Assembly (NCBI RefSeq): GCF_964204645.1
Contig: NC_134028.1
Location: 24,588,153-24,652,152 of the forward strand
DNA: 64,000 nt
Reading direction: 5' to 3'
Origin: Tubulanus polymorphus
Lineage: Eukaryota > Nemertea > Palaeonemertea > Tubulaniformes > Tubulanidae
The notes beneath the pieces are model-generated. The model did not search any database and was not told the DNA's origin. It saw nothing but the letters and a program-made list of their open reading frames with translations. Within the stretch, counting starts at the first letter, position 1, and each line of letters starts with the position of its first letter. Below are positions 53,361-64,000 of this stretch, one piece after another. The position numbers were made by a program, and so were the translations under genes.

Positions 53361-54671
53361 TTAGCTATAACTTTATGCCTAGTTATTCCTAGATTTACCT
53401 CTCGAATGTAAATAATGGTCTCCTTTCAGATAAAGGTTAAGTTTTCAAGTACGTAGATATGATCATCAGATTGATGAAGGTTTAAATCGAAATCTACGAT
53501 TCGTTTCAAATTTTTCAAATTGGTTACCTTCGAAAATATCAATGCCATCAAATTTGTACATCTACTATTCAGCAAATAGTTAATATTTGTACGTCAACAC
53601 TGGTCTAATGTTATGTTCTATGTTTCCTAACTATGTGATATCTACACGGACAAATAGCCACAGTTGACTATGTTTAACTATGGTAAGTTGAAAGATTAAA
53701 CTCACAATTCATATTGAAACTATATCTCAGTTTAGGAGTTAACTCAACAAGACCTACGAGTCAAAACTAGGCACTCAACACGACCATTTACCCCTAGTGA
53801 CTAACTTAACTTGACTTATCTATCAACCATGGATCGAAGACCAATATCTTGAATTAATGGAGCTTAGCTTTTATTAGACTCTCACATTGCATAAACATTA
53901 TCAAATAGTTTCCTTGAAAACACTATATTATCCATCAGACTGGTTTGAAAAAGGTGATAAGCAAAAAAATCAATACTTTACTACAGAAGTCTGCTATTGT
54001 CTTCGCCGCTCCTGGATTTCAGTGTTTATAACATGCACTATTATCTATGCTGCTCCTAATAAGATACACTATAGTCTTTGCTTCTTTTAAAGCAGTGTTT
54101 ATTCTGAATCGGTGTTTATGAGATTCCATTAGCTTTGTCGCTTGAATCAGTGGTTTATAAGATTCACTATTGTCTCTGCTGCTCCTGATATTTAATGTTT
54201 TATAGAAATAAACCACCGATTGTAGAAGAATCCATCATTGAGTGATTAATCCGTTGCTGGATCCTCAACTTTTCATCTGGGCTTCTGCAGTTTTCATCAG
54301 CAAATGGGTCGATCAGTATTCATCTACTTGTGAGTGTCTTCTTCAGGCCAATTTTTCCGAGATGTAGTTTGGCTGAAACAAAGTGAAGAAAGCAAAACAT
54401 TTCAGACAGATTTATCATAATTTACGTGTCATTTCAAATTACAAGCCACCCTGTTTTTCACAAAGTAAAATTCATTGACGTCAATTGCTGATTTAAACCC
54501 CAATAATTAATTGCAGTAGTAGGACTAGTTCATCACTGTTTAAGACTAGTGAAGATAAAAGTTCAGCAATGTGGACCGGTAAATAGACTTTGATGATAGC
54601 CACTTATTAAATGATATTCATATGAGGACTGAAATTTCTATATACAGGTAATTTCATGTATATCAACTTAC

Positions 54672-56718
54672 CTTTAAAGATTGCTGGGTTCAGTTCTGGT
54701 CTTTTCTGTGCACCGTTCCAGTTTGTAGATTTTGGATTGGTTGATGCAATTGGTTGATGCATTTGATTCAAGCTTGGATTGTTCAGTGGGCTGAGCTTAT
54801 CTGTAGATATTTGATGAGTCATTGATTTAAAGCTGGGCAGTTTCATATAGATAGGATTTAGCTGAAATGAGCAAACAAAGATATGCTGTAATGACAAAAT
54901 ATTTCATTTAGAATTTATCGAAATAATTCCATGTATATCCAGTTACCTTTTATGCTTGGGTCGTTATCGGCGATTATCTTATTAGTTTGTTAGTTAGTTG
55001 GCCTCATCTGTGCACTGTTCCAGTTGGTCGATTTGGACAAGTAGTTGATCTCAAGCTGGGTTTTTTCTTATAGTTGAAATTCAGCTGCAATGATTAAAAG
55101 AAGATATCCTGTAATGACAAAATATTTCATTTAGAATTTATCGAAATAATTCCATGTATATCAAGTTACCTTTTATGATTGCTTGGTTATCGGCGATTAT
55201 CCTTTTAGTTAGTTAGTTAGTTAGTTGGCCTCATCTATTCGCTGTTCCAGTTGGTCGTTTTTGGACGAGTAGTTGATCTCAAACTGGGTTTTTCTCATAG
55301 TTGAAATTTAGCTGCAATGATTAAAAGAAGATATCCCGTAATGACAAAATTTTTCATTTAGAATTTATCGAAATAATTTCATGTATATCAAGTTACCTTT
55401 AATGATTGCTTGGTTCGTAATCGGCGTGGATCATCTTAAGTTTGTTTGTTGATAAGTTGGATTCTTGTTGGCCTCATCTGTGCGCTGTTACAGTTGGTCG
55501 ATTTTTGACGAGTAGTTGATCTCAAACTGGGTTTTTCTCATAGTTGAAATTTAGCTGCAATGATTAAAAGAAGATATCCCGTAATGACAAAATATTTCAT
55601 TTAGAATTTATAATAATTTCCATAAATAATATACCTAGAATAGCCTACTCGGTTATATTCGTAACACCGAACAAATTATAAGCGAACATACGATTCCTAG
55701 AAGAGTTTCCATCCGATTGAACTTTTATATATTTCAATTCCAAGTATGCAAATTCACATGTATGAAAACGTGCCATTACTTAGTGCTAAAAAGCAGGGTT
55801 TTTACGTGTTTTTCAAGAATAAGTCCCCTAAAAATAACTTGATCACTATGAAATTTTTGTGGGCTCGAGAATTCATTATAAGCCAAACCATGACACCAAA
55901 AATCAACACTATTGGTTCAACAGCCAATGTTTATGCCTTGTTGACACACCGGTACTCTATTCATTTAAAATGAAAACTGCTTCTCCAGCCCATTTGCATA
56001 GGCAAACCTACAGTTCGCCAAAAATCAACTTACATTTCAAGTTTGCTGGGTTCAGTTTATCAAATATCAAATTACCTTTTATGATGGCTGGGTTCATTAT
56101 CGGAGGATCTCCTTAGTTGGTTGGTTGAGTTTCATCCAAATTGGCCCCTTCTGTGCACTGTTCTGATGAGCTCTCGTTTGACTTTTTGAGTTGGTGTCCC
56201 TTACGATCGTGACACACCTGCCAGGAGCGAAACAGGCAGGAATCGAAGTACAGATATAGTTGTGTGATCGTCGGTCGATTTTTCATCATTTTTTTCGACA
56301 ATTTTACAATATTTGGTCTTTTTTTCATACAAGTAGTCCGAAAGTTTACAAGGTTAATAATTTTGTCTAATTTATACATTTCTTTGGTCTTTTTTTTCAT
56401 GTAGTCCGAAAGTTTACAAGGATGAAGATAATTTTGTCTAATATTTTTTTCGAAATCAAAGTACAGATATAGTTGCGTGATCGTCAGTCGATTTTACATC
56501 ATTTTTTTCGGAATCGAAGTACTTCTTTGTCTTCTTGGGTTTCGTCGAAGCTGAAATTGAGTAAAAGAAAAACATTTTGTAGTCACACATTTCTACATCA
56601 TTAATCCTAATTTATATGTGAATCAACTTAACTTTCAAGATTGCGGAGTTCACTATTCTTTTTTCGGCATCTTCTGTAGTCGCTTTCTACCATCGTCTTC
56701 TTCAACTTCTTGGGAGTC
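54672..56718 (-). repeat. Array of exon-like units with conserved splice signals
   Basis: On the minus strand, 54672-54861 is bounded by TCATTTCAG and AAAG|GTAAGT and is open throughout (a Ser/Asn/Pro-rich stretch with STNWNGAQKRPELNPAIFK). Three upstream copies of a roughly 235-bp unit, at about 54946-55084, 55163-55314 and 55397-55556, keep an acceptor (TTGCAG|CTGAATTT or CTAAATTT) and a donor-like AAAG|GTAACT, but contain in-frame stops. Related pieces with NPA-xx-K|G ends occur at about 56050-56100 and 56632-56718. The repeat includes flanking intron-like sequence. It may be a decaying tandem-exon gene, a noncoding transcript, or simply a satellite-like repeat. Confidence 0.5.
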
Positions 56719-56789
56719 CTGAAATGAAAAAAAGAGAAGAGCGATGAAAACCTGGTACGGAACAAAACAATGTTCGAAAGCTTTTCAGC

Positions 56790-57560
56790 TCTCCGTTGCC
56801 GGTCACATGCCGAGAACACCAGACAATGAGCCAGCCAGGAATATACTGCCCTCTACACGCCCTCACACAGAACGCGAAAACCAGAATGACAACGCCTCAC
56901 ATTCCCCATCTAACCGCAAGGTGTACTGGGCGACGTCAGTAACTGACAAACCTGTAAGATTGCACGAAACACAAATAGCGCAGTACAACCAGCTTGACCG
57001 GGTTGAGATTCAGGATCTCAACTAGCACTCAAAAGCGTGACAAGAGACTTCATCCACTGACCGAGGTTGTCACAAGGACACAATGAAACTAGCACTCACA
57101 AGCCGACAAGAGACTTCATCCACTGACCGGGGTTGTCACAAGGACACAATGAAAACTAGCACTCAAACTAGAAATCAAAGAGCGTGACAGTAGAATCATC
57201 CCTCAGTCGACTCAGAATACCAGAAACAAAGAGCGTGACAGTAGAATCATCCCTCATCCGGGCGGTCACAATGACACAATGAATGCTAGTAGCGTGACAA
57301 TCCAGTATAACCACTCCATTTGTATCCCGCGCAATCCCACAGATATGCCCGTCATTGACATCACTCAGCACACTTTGTAGATAGGTGGAGGCAATGAGGC
57401 CTCGTCATCCTGTTATTCTTGTTCCATATGAGAGCGTGTAGAGGGCAGAATTTCCTGACCGACTCTTTGTCTGACATCCTCGACACGTGACCGGCGAAGG
57501 AGAGCTGACGCTTTCGGACATTAGTTTTGTTCCAGCAAACGTTAAAATTCGACAGAGAAA
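56790..57560. pseudogene. Two inverted LINE C-terminal tail relics and short repeats
   Basis: At 56778-57010 (+) the frame gives FQLSVAGHMPRTPDNEPARN; at 57361-57560 (-) a frame gives RQLSFAGHVSRMSDKESVRK. Both match the 'FxGHxxRxPDexxxr' tail seen after the reverse transcriptase of many LINEs. They face each other around 57021-57290, which holds three partial repeats of ACTAGCACTCAAAAGCGTGA ... CACAAGGACACAATGA and a repeated AGAGCGTGACAGTAGAATCA. Both frames are broken. Confidence 0.45.
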
Positions 57561-58000
57561 TCGGCCCTGAAAAATAAAACGGTTTAATTGCTGAAAAATA
57601 GAACGGATTAATAAACACGGAACAGTACAGGACAGCACGGAGACGAACAGTAACACATAAAACATAAAGACGTCGTTCCTCAGGAAGCAGGAACAGGAGC
57701 GGGAGCGCAGCGAAAATCGCCAGGAGGAGAATCCACGGTAGCATGTTCACAGTGTGAGTGTGCAGAGGTGAATGGCCTATGCTTGTGTACACCGTAGTCA
57801 GCCGGTGACGTATTCAATGGCGCGTATGATTATGAATGATATCAACAACTCTGAAAAGCCGCAATTGTGTCTCTATTGTTGAATGGATTATTGAGAGCTT
57901 ATAGAAGTTGAATGAAAAGGTTCTACTGCCCGGTTGAATACACGCCAGTAGCCAGCTGAACAATATCGTGGAACTTTAATAAGGCCATAAAAATAAATTT

Positions 58001-58350
58001 CTAACCATGGATATAGTTAATCTTAAGTTACTATAAAACAATAATTTTGAAGCGAGACCTCACACGGCAGCTCGCGCCATTTTGCAGAGCTTCTCTGGAC
58101 CTGTGGTGACAGGTCTGCATTATTAAACTGATGAAATGAAGGAAAACTTTAATTTTTTTGGTCTCATTATAGTAATGAGTATAACATCAATTGCTTACCA
58201 TAGATAGATTAAATCTTAAGTTACTATAAAACAATAATTTTGAAGCGAGACCTCAGCTCACACGGCGGCTCGCGCCATTTTGCAGAATTTCTCGCGACCT
58301 GTGGTGACAGGTCTGCATTAAAACTGATATAAATAGAAAAAAAACTTCTT
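58001..58350. repeat. Tandem duplication of about 150 bp
   Basis: TCTTAAGTTACTATAAAACA ATAATTTTGAAGCGAGACCT and GCTCGCGCCATTTTGCAGA...CTGTGGTGACAGGTCTGCAT occur at about 58020-58125 and again at about 58213-58320. The second copy has a small insertion (CAGCT) and lacks some bases. Confidence 0.85.
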
Positions 58351-59471
58351 GCTTTAAATTTTGCTTTAAATTGATGAGTTGATTTAAAATCAGTCTCAAT
58401 AAAATCAGTCTCTATATTGCATTCGGCTCCTTTATACATGTACATCATAAAAACAATGAATATAAATACACTGATACTGATACTGATAAATAGTGAGACT
58501 TCAGGACAGTGAGGAGTGATGCCGGCGAACTGTGGATAGTGAGCAGATATTTTTCAGTGTCTTATTGCGGAAACGAAATATCAAGACCTCGATTCAGCTA
58601 TCGAAAATTTTCCCTTACTTCTACATTAATTAAGTCATCTATGCCTGAAACTTATTTTTTTCCTTTAATACAGAAATAACTCATTTTACACATAAATATT
58701 TTCTTCTTATAAATCAACCTTTCAAATGAATTATTAGTCAGAACATTTTCTTTATCGTTATTGTTGAATCATTTTCGATATTTACGACGGATCAGAATAT
58801 TCATTCAACTCAAAATGTTCTTCCATTCGTCTAGCACATGCCTAGATATTTCGCCGTTTCGTGAAATATTGTTGTGAGTTTGGGTTTTTCGGGACCTGAC
58901 ATGACAGGTAAGACCTGTGTAGACAGACATCATTCGCAAATTCTGAACGATGCTGACGCTCGAAGCTAGGTTATTTCCGGGTTCCTGAATGTGATTTATG
59001 GGTTTGTGAAGTTTTTCTCCGGCTGGTAGAACGAATATCCAGGGGCTGAGTGGTTTAATGTGTTCGTGAAGCAACATAATCTAAGGTCTACCGGCTCACT
59101 TCTGAAAAGTAGGAGTGTCAACTGCTGATTGATTGATGACTCGACATTTCTTCTTCTCGACTTTTCCGTTTACTAACTAGTTTAGGAGAGAGTAATTAAA
59201 TGAGCCTTCTAATTGGAGTAATTCTTCTTCATTTGTTGACTTCTAATTTAAGCCTCCTGACCTGTGTCGTGTATTTACCTGTTTTTCGGATATTGTGCTT
59301 ATATGATATTCAAGTCCAAGACCTTTTCACGCAAAATATCCTTATAAGGACAGTTAACGGACAACTAAATGTACACTAAAGTTGTTGCCTAAAATGACCT
59401 AGAAATTGAGATAAAAAATCCATGTTCAAATTCAATTTACTGTCAACATTTTATCTTTCAATCTGATTCAG

Positions 59472-62400
59472 ATGTTTAGGGTATCAGTTATCACATCATG
59501 GAGACATTCACGATTTCTGGGCGCGGTCTTACAGAAACTGAATGGTGCAAGTTCGCCATCACCTCCTCGTCCGGTCGTAGAGCACTACAGATATATCAGT
59601 TATCCACCGGGTAACTCGCTCATCGGTGTTAATGATTACGAGTATGAGAAAAAAACGTTCAAGATGCAAGTACCAGAGAAATTCAATTTTGCCCGAGATG
59701 TGATCGACAAGTTTGCTCAGGAGGTAAACTGACAAGTACTTTCTAACTAACGCTTAGTTGACCACACAGGGGCTCGTATTTGAAGTTTGGGGGCAAACTG
59801 TAGCTTAGATCATAAAGTATTCCTGCTACTTTCTTTTTATATATATAGTACCAGGGATATTGGATGATCTAAGCTACAGTTCACCCCCCAAACTTCAAAT
59901 ACGAGCCCCTGTGGTTGACCAGTTTATATTTTCAGTCTTGAAGTGGATATTTTGCAAATGTATCATTCTTGTAAATGCTATTCTATTTGAAAAATTTGGA
60001 CTCATTGTGGGCTAGTGCAGCGTTTGAACCCACTACCTAACTGTGGCCTAGTGCGACATTCTACCCCTTGACAATCGGTTTTAGCTGCTATCATTAGTTT
60101 AAACTGCTTACAGCCCTCAATCTAATTATAGCATTTACTAGAGTAATGTCATGTCGGCAAAATATCCACTTCCATAGTTATACATGTACATATATGGATG
60201 AATGAAACATTTTGCAGTCGAATGCGGCCGAGCGAAATGAAACAGCCCTGTGGTGGATCAATGATCAGGGCAGAGAAGTTAAATGGTCATTCAGCGAACT
60301 TTCGACCAAGTCAAAAAAGTGAGTAGCCCTACCCTGGCCTGATTGGTAGATTTCATTTAGTTTCTTGCCATCGAATGAGATAAATTAGTCTAATATTGAG
60401 CCGTCATTTCCAAACAAGGGCAACCTGTTCGAAGAAGGTGGACCTGACATTGGAAAGGGCACTTGAAAAGGGCAGAGTTGGCAATGGATGGCCCTCCCAC
60501 AGACAATTTAGGACAAACAGGGGGTTTTCTGACCCTTAACGGAGACCATTGAGAATTATTTTTCTTTTTCTTCGAATCATCTTTGCAAAAGAAAAGTTTT
60601 TCCAGACCTTTTGGAGGACACATTCGAATTTTGAAGGGCCTGGTCGACCCCTAAATCCACCCTTGGTGCATTGTCCGGTGTTCAGGCTAAATTAATCGAG
60701 GATTTAATGAATATGTTCTAGGGTTGCTAATATTCTTGAGACGAGCTGCGGATTGAAAGAAGGTGATGTTATTCTCGTTTTACTGGGTAGAAATCCTGAA
60801 TGGTGGTTGTTCAGTTTAGCGTCATTGCGTTGTGGAATAGTGATGTCACCCGGTACTATGTTACTCACTAGTCATGACATTAATTATCGGTTGAAAATGT
60901 CTAAGGCTAAATGTATAATCACCGATGAGAGTCTGGCTGATAGTGTCGATAAAGTGAGTCCATTTCATTCAACTCTGTTCAACTTCATTCAACTCAAATA
61001 TATGGATAGATAAAAGTGAACAAAGAATGAGGTTCATTAAATTTGTCCGAGCTGCTGCCAACTGTTCCTGATGTTCAGTATTTGTCACTATTTCATTACG
61101 AAAAATACAGATTTCATTTGTTCAATGCGTACATATGAAAGATGTTACCGATGGTCTTGCTGTTGATTACTGATTGAATTTCATATTTCAATGAAATGCT
61201 CCTGAGAAAAATTCAATTTGTTACTGATAGCCCTTTTCGGAGGTTGGCAGCCGTGTTATGTAATGGTAGAGTTTGTCAAATTTTTTTCTTTTTCTGCAGG
61301 CTTGTGTAGGATGTCCTGACCTCAAACTCAAACTTCTCGTGTCGGAAAAATCCAGGTAATGAAATAGCTGTCAGAACTCTTATCAAATATGAGTTCTGTT
61401 AGTTTCGAAGTATTTTTGCATGATTTCTCTAGACTAAAAAGTTCATCATAGAAAAATTTCTGGTGAATTCTTCCATCCACTCCTCAGTCTCTGCGAATTT
61501 TACGTTTTATGATATTGTTGCGATTTTTAGGTCTGGTTGGTTGAACTATTACAACCTGTTTGATGAAGTTTCTGAACATCATGATGTACGTAGATTTATT
61601 TCTATAATTGTGTCAAGATTTACAGTAAATATACAATAGAAAGACTACGCCTAAATCTGTACTGCTGGGACCAGGATTTGTTGCCCAATTAAGAGGTTAC
61701 AGAATTTGAAAGGATAGGAATTTGCTTACCACTAAATTAATAGTCTGGAGATTTGGTGTCTACTGTAATTGGGAAATGAAAGTGATGCAGACACTTCATC
61801 AAATTTGAAATTTTCTCCTTTAAAACACCTTGAAAACTCCTCATACCCAGGAATGACTGATATCTGTAGGGATCCTGTTCAAATGACAACTTAAACTTAG
61901 TATATTGAACTGGAAAAACATGTACACAAATTGTGACTCAAAGATAGTTTTTGACTTAGCCAAGTTTGACAGTATATATTCTATTCTAGTGTCTCGATAC
62001 AAAGTCATCGGATCCATCAATATTGTATTTTACAAGTGGAACGACTGGTGCTCCGAAGATGGCTCAACACACGCATGCTAGTTTAGGAATTGGACACCAG
62101 GCGACAGCTAGGTATAGAGAATCTTGTAGAAAATTCAGTGCTACCTTCGTATGACACACGTGTGTTGGTATGACATCCTGAGTGTTTTTGGCCCGTCACT
62201 TCACACGGGTGCCAAAGGGCCTGTATCCATTTTGCCAAATTTGGCCCAACCGAAAAAACGTCAGACCAGGCCTGAGCCAAATCTTATGATGGGTCAAATT
62301 ATTGTGTGACTGTAAATTGCAACTGGTGACTCATTTTGCTCTGTTTGAGCATTGTTTAGTGCCGAGTGAGGGGTTTACATGTGAGCGCACGGTCTTATTA

Positions 62401-63838
62401 GGCACAGGCTAAATTTCAATCCATAAAAAATGAATGCTATTCTGATGTTTGTGATTTGCAGGTTTATATACGATGCGCATCAGTCTGATGTAGTGTGGGG
62501 AATATCTGATCCAGGTTGGGCTAAAACTGCTTTCTCCGCACTGTTCGGAACTTGGGTCTCCGGCTGTTGTAGTTTTATCTACTCAACTGAAAAGTTCGAC
62601 TCGAAAAAATGTCTACAGGTACGTTATCAATCTCGAGTTAAAATCTGGTTATTTGAAGTAATCAAGTTCTGGGCTCACTTGTATAACCATGGCTTAGATA
62701 TAAGTCCAGTCTAATCCTTTTTGTGAAACTGAATCCTGAGACCTGCTATCAAATCGTAGTTCATTGCACTTGGTTTTATTAGATTCATAAATGACACATA
62801 TTTGGTGTGAAATACTCTTTAAGGAAATCCAATGATCTTATTTGTTTTAGGTTTTATGCAAATATCCGGTGACCGTATTCTGTGCGCCGCCTACTGGCTA
62901 CCGGTCGTTTGTGAAGGAGGATTTAAAATCGTATGATTTTAAAGCGTTGAGGCATTGTGTGAGCGCCGGGGAACCGCTGGTGAGATTATCTACACAATCG
63001 ATATGGTTATTCCGTTAAAATTTCACGAAGTTACAAACGCATTCAATGCCTCGAGGGTGGCCACTTATCTGGAAATCAGTAGCGAGACGAGTAGTACTGT
63101 TTAGGTTAACTATTTATTTGAGGCACGAGCTTTCGCTTCTAATGAATAGAAGCTTCATCAGGTGAATGAGTCATGGAAATAAGGGAAAAGTCAGTGAATT
63201 TTGTAAAAAGCTTAAGATCAAGGAAAAGTCAGGGAAATTGTTGAGATTGCGTAATTCAAACAGTTTCCCTCTAGTATTATGTTTTAGACTGTGTTTAATT
63301 GATTGGATTCTTAGCGGATCAAATCAGGGAAATTAACGCGTATATCGGGGGACAGTCAGGGAAAGCGAGTCAAACAAAGGTGACTACCCTGCAAAATGAT
63401 GATGAATTTTTCTTGCAGAATCCAGAGGTGGTAGAGAGTTGGGTAGGTGAAACTGGTCTGCCTATATACGAGGGTTATGGACAAACTGAAACAGTAAGTA
63501 AGCACTAGTAGAACGACACGCGCGTCGTTAAAATCATAATTGTATCGTATCCAAATGAATATTATTATTCAGGGTGCTATAGCCAGTACAATGAGATGTA
63601 TGGAACTAAGGCCTGGATCATTCGGTAAAGCTGTTCCTGGTGTCGATATGGCTGTGAGTTGGAAAACATATTTCATCATTTTCATTCGTGAAAATATTTA
63701 GCGAATTTCTTTTCAATATTGTCATTCTGTGTGTAGATTATAGATGAAAATGGAAATGAATTGCCTATAGAAACAGAAGGTGATATCGGGTTGAAATACA
63801 AACCGGAACGGCCAGTCCAACTGTTCGAACATTATTTA
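59472..63838 (+). CDS. ACSM: Medium-chain acyl-CoA synthetase (ACSM type), 3' end beyond window
   Basis: ACSM enzymes are mitochondrial ATP-dependent ligases that form acyl-AMP and then acyl-CoA from medium-chain fatty or aromatic acids. Exons: 59472-59723, 60218-60318, 60722-60953, 61300-61355, 61531-61585, 61990-62111, 62462-62618, 62851-62979, 63419-63493, 63573-63653, 63737-63838; in frame, 454 residues so far of about 570-580. The start is Arg/Ser-rich and acidic-poor, fitting a mitochondrial targeting peptide. [15 protein letters not shown] opens the enzyme fold. The AMP-binding P-loop [12 protein letters not shown] is at 245-256, [19 protein letters not shown] follows, then [20 protein letters not shown] and the adenylation motif YEGYGQTET (385-393). 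The motif [13 protein letters not shown] precedes the cut. The C-terminal domain with the catalytic lysine is not in view. Confidence 0.93.
59765..59913. mobile_element. hAT-like MITE with 8-bp target duplication in ACSM intron 1
   Basis: CACAGGGGCTCGTATTTGAA and the sequence inwards through GTTTGGGGG and CTGTAGCTTAGATCAT are repeated in inverse at the right end for about 50 bases. GTTGACCA flanks it on both sides (59757-59764 and 59914-59921). The 149-bp element is noncoding. The 8-bp duplication fits the hAT superfamily. Confidence 0.85.
61621..61880. repeat. Dispersed repeat copy in ACSM intron
   Basis: Shares GTCTACTGTAATTGGGA, GTGATGCAGACACTTC, TTTCTCCTTTAAAACACC and CAGGAATGAC...CTGTAGGGATCCTG with 17290-17665. 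The tandem unit is present once here. Confidence 0.75.
62190..62425. repeat. Second copy of the TTCACACGGGTGCC repeat, ACSM intron
   Basis: TTCACACGGGTGCCAAAGGG, GTCAGACCAGGCCTGAGCC, GATGGGTCAAATTATTG and GTGCCGAGTGAGGGGTTTAC match 33113-33300. The terminal inverted repeats of that element are not intact here. Confidence 0.75.
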
Positions 63839-64000
63839 GTAAGTTGTGCTACGTAAAATGTTCTCCAGTCTTACTCTTGATACCTAGCAAAAAGTGTCTA
63901 ACCTCTTGAAGGTTTCCATTTTCCCAGAGTTTCATTAATTGCACAAAATTCACGATTTTACGCTTGAAAGAATTCCGCCTTACGCTGAGCGGTGATTGGT

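Larger units (their letters stand above)
49822..59471. other. Repeat-rich interval between the zinc-finger gene and ACSM
   Basis: About 9.6 kb without a conventional gene. It contains a TA-flanked MITE (49882-50045), a hairpin at 50983-51015, diverged direct repeats (about 51590-51710 and 52480-52600), a long inverted repeat (52797-52944), reverse-transcriptase traces (53205-53360, 56790-57010, 57361-57560), a diverged 60-70-bp array at about 53990-54200, an exon-like unit array (54672-56718), short tandem repeats at 57021-57290, and a tandem duplication at 58001-58350. A minus-strand frame at 57600-57742 begins with a hydrophobic stretch (MLPWILLLAIFAALPLLFLL) but has no identified continuation. 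Confidence 0.45.

Noticed and set aside
57361-57792. Secreted or membrane protein starting MLPWILLLAIF
   Set aside because: The hydrophobic start is striking, but the frame runs into a LINE-tail relic and no continuing exon was found.

Overview
The window is intron-rich, AT-rich nuclear DNA of an animal. All genes are split by GT-AG introns, the gaps between them are long, and small transposon relics are common. Protein content (BMS1, LC8 dynein light chain, GRB2, NOL12, noggin, UCP4, an ACSM-type acyl-CoA synthetase) fits a bilaterian. Noggin, UCP4 and the gene structures suggest a non-insect invertebrate, possibly a marine lophotrochozoan; that placement is inference.

Layout, left to right. 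524-9644 (-): BMS1, 14 exons traced, C-terminal end beyond the left edge. A complete LC8 dynein light chain gene (coding 3188-3472, +) sits inside one BMS1 intron on the opposite strand. 9031-9444: an inverted-repeat element carrying a tRNA-like segment. 10741-13938 (+): GRB2/drk adaptor, five coding exons, head-to-head with BMS1, with two minisatellites in its introns. 13939-21350: gene-poor, repeat-bearing. 21351-23427 (-): NOL12, five exons. 24313-24858 (+): an unspliced small single-pass membrane protein resembling KCNE subunits. 27724-28527 (-): noggin, intronless coding region. 28528-35817: long stretch without a recognised gene. 35818-43680 (-): mitochondrial carrier UCP4/SLC25A27, ten exons, complete. 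44844-49821 (+): C2H2 protein with about 16 zinc fingers, head-to-head with UCP4, first exon not found. 49822-59471: repeat-rich, with degenerate reverse-transcriptase traces and an unusual array of exon-like units (minus strand). 59472-63838 (+): ACSM-type acyl-CoA synthetase, 11 exons, cut by the right edge.

The genes do not form a pathway. BMS1 and NOL12 both serve ribosome biogenesis, and UCP4 and ACSM are both mitochondrial, but they are separate transcription units. Much of the noncoding DNA consists of miniature inverted-repeat elements (MITEs) of several families, some with clear target-site duplications. Exon boundaries were derived by reading frame continuity, GT/AG signals and remembered family sequences; no alignment was run.
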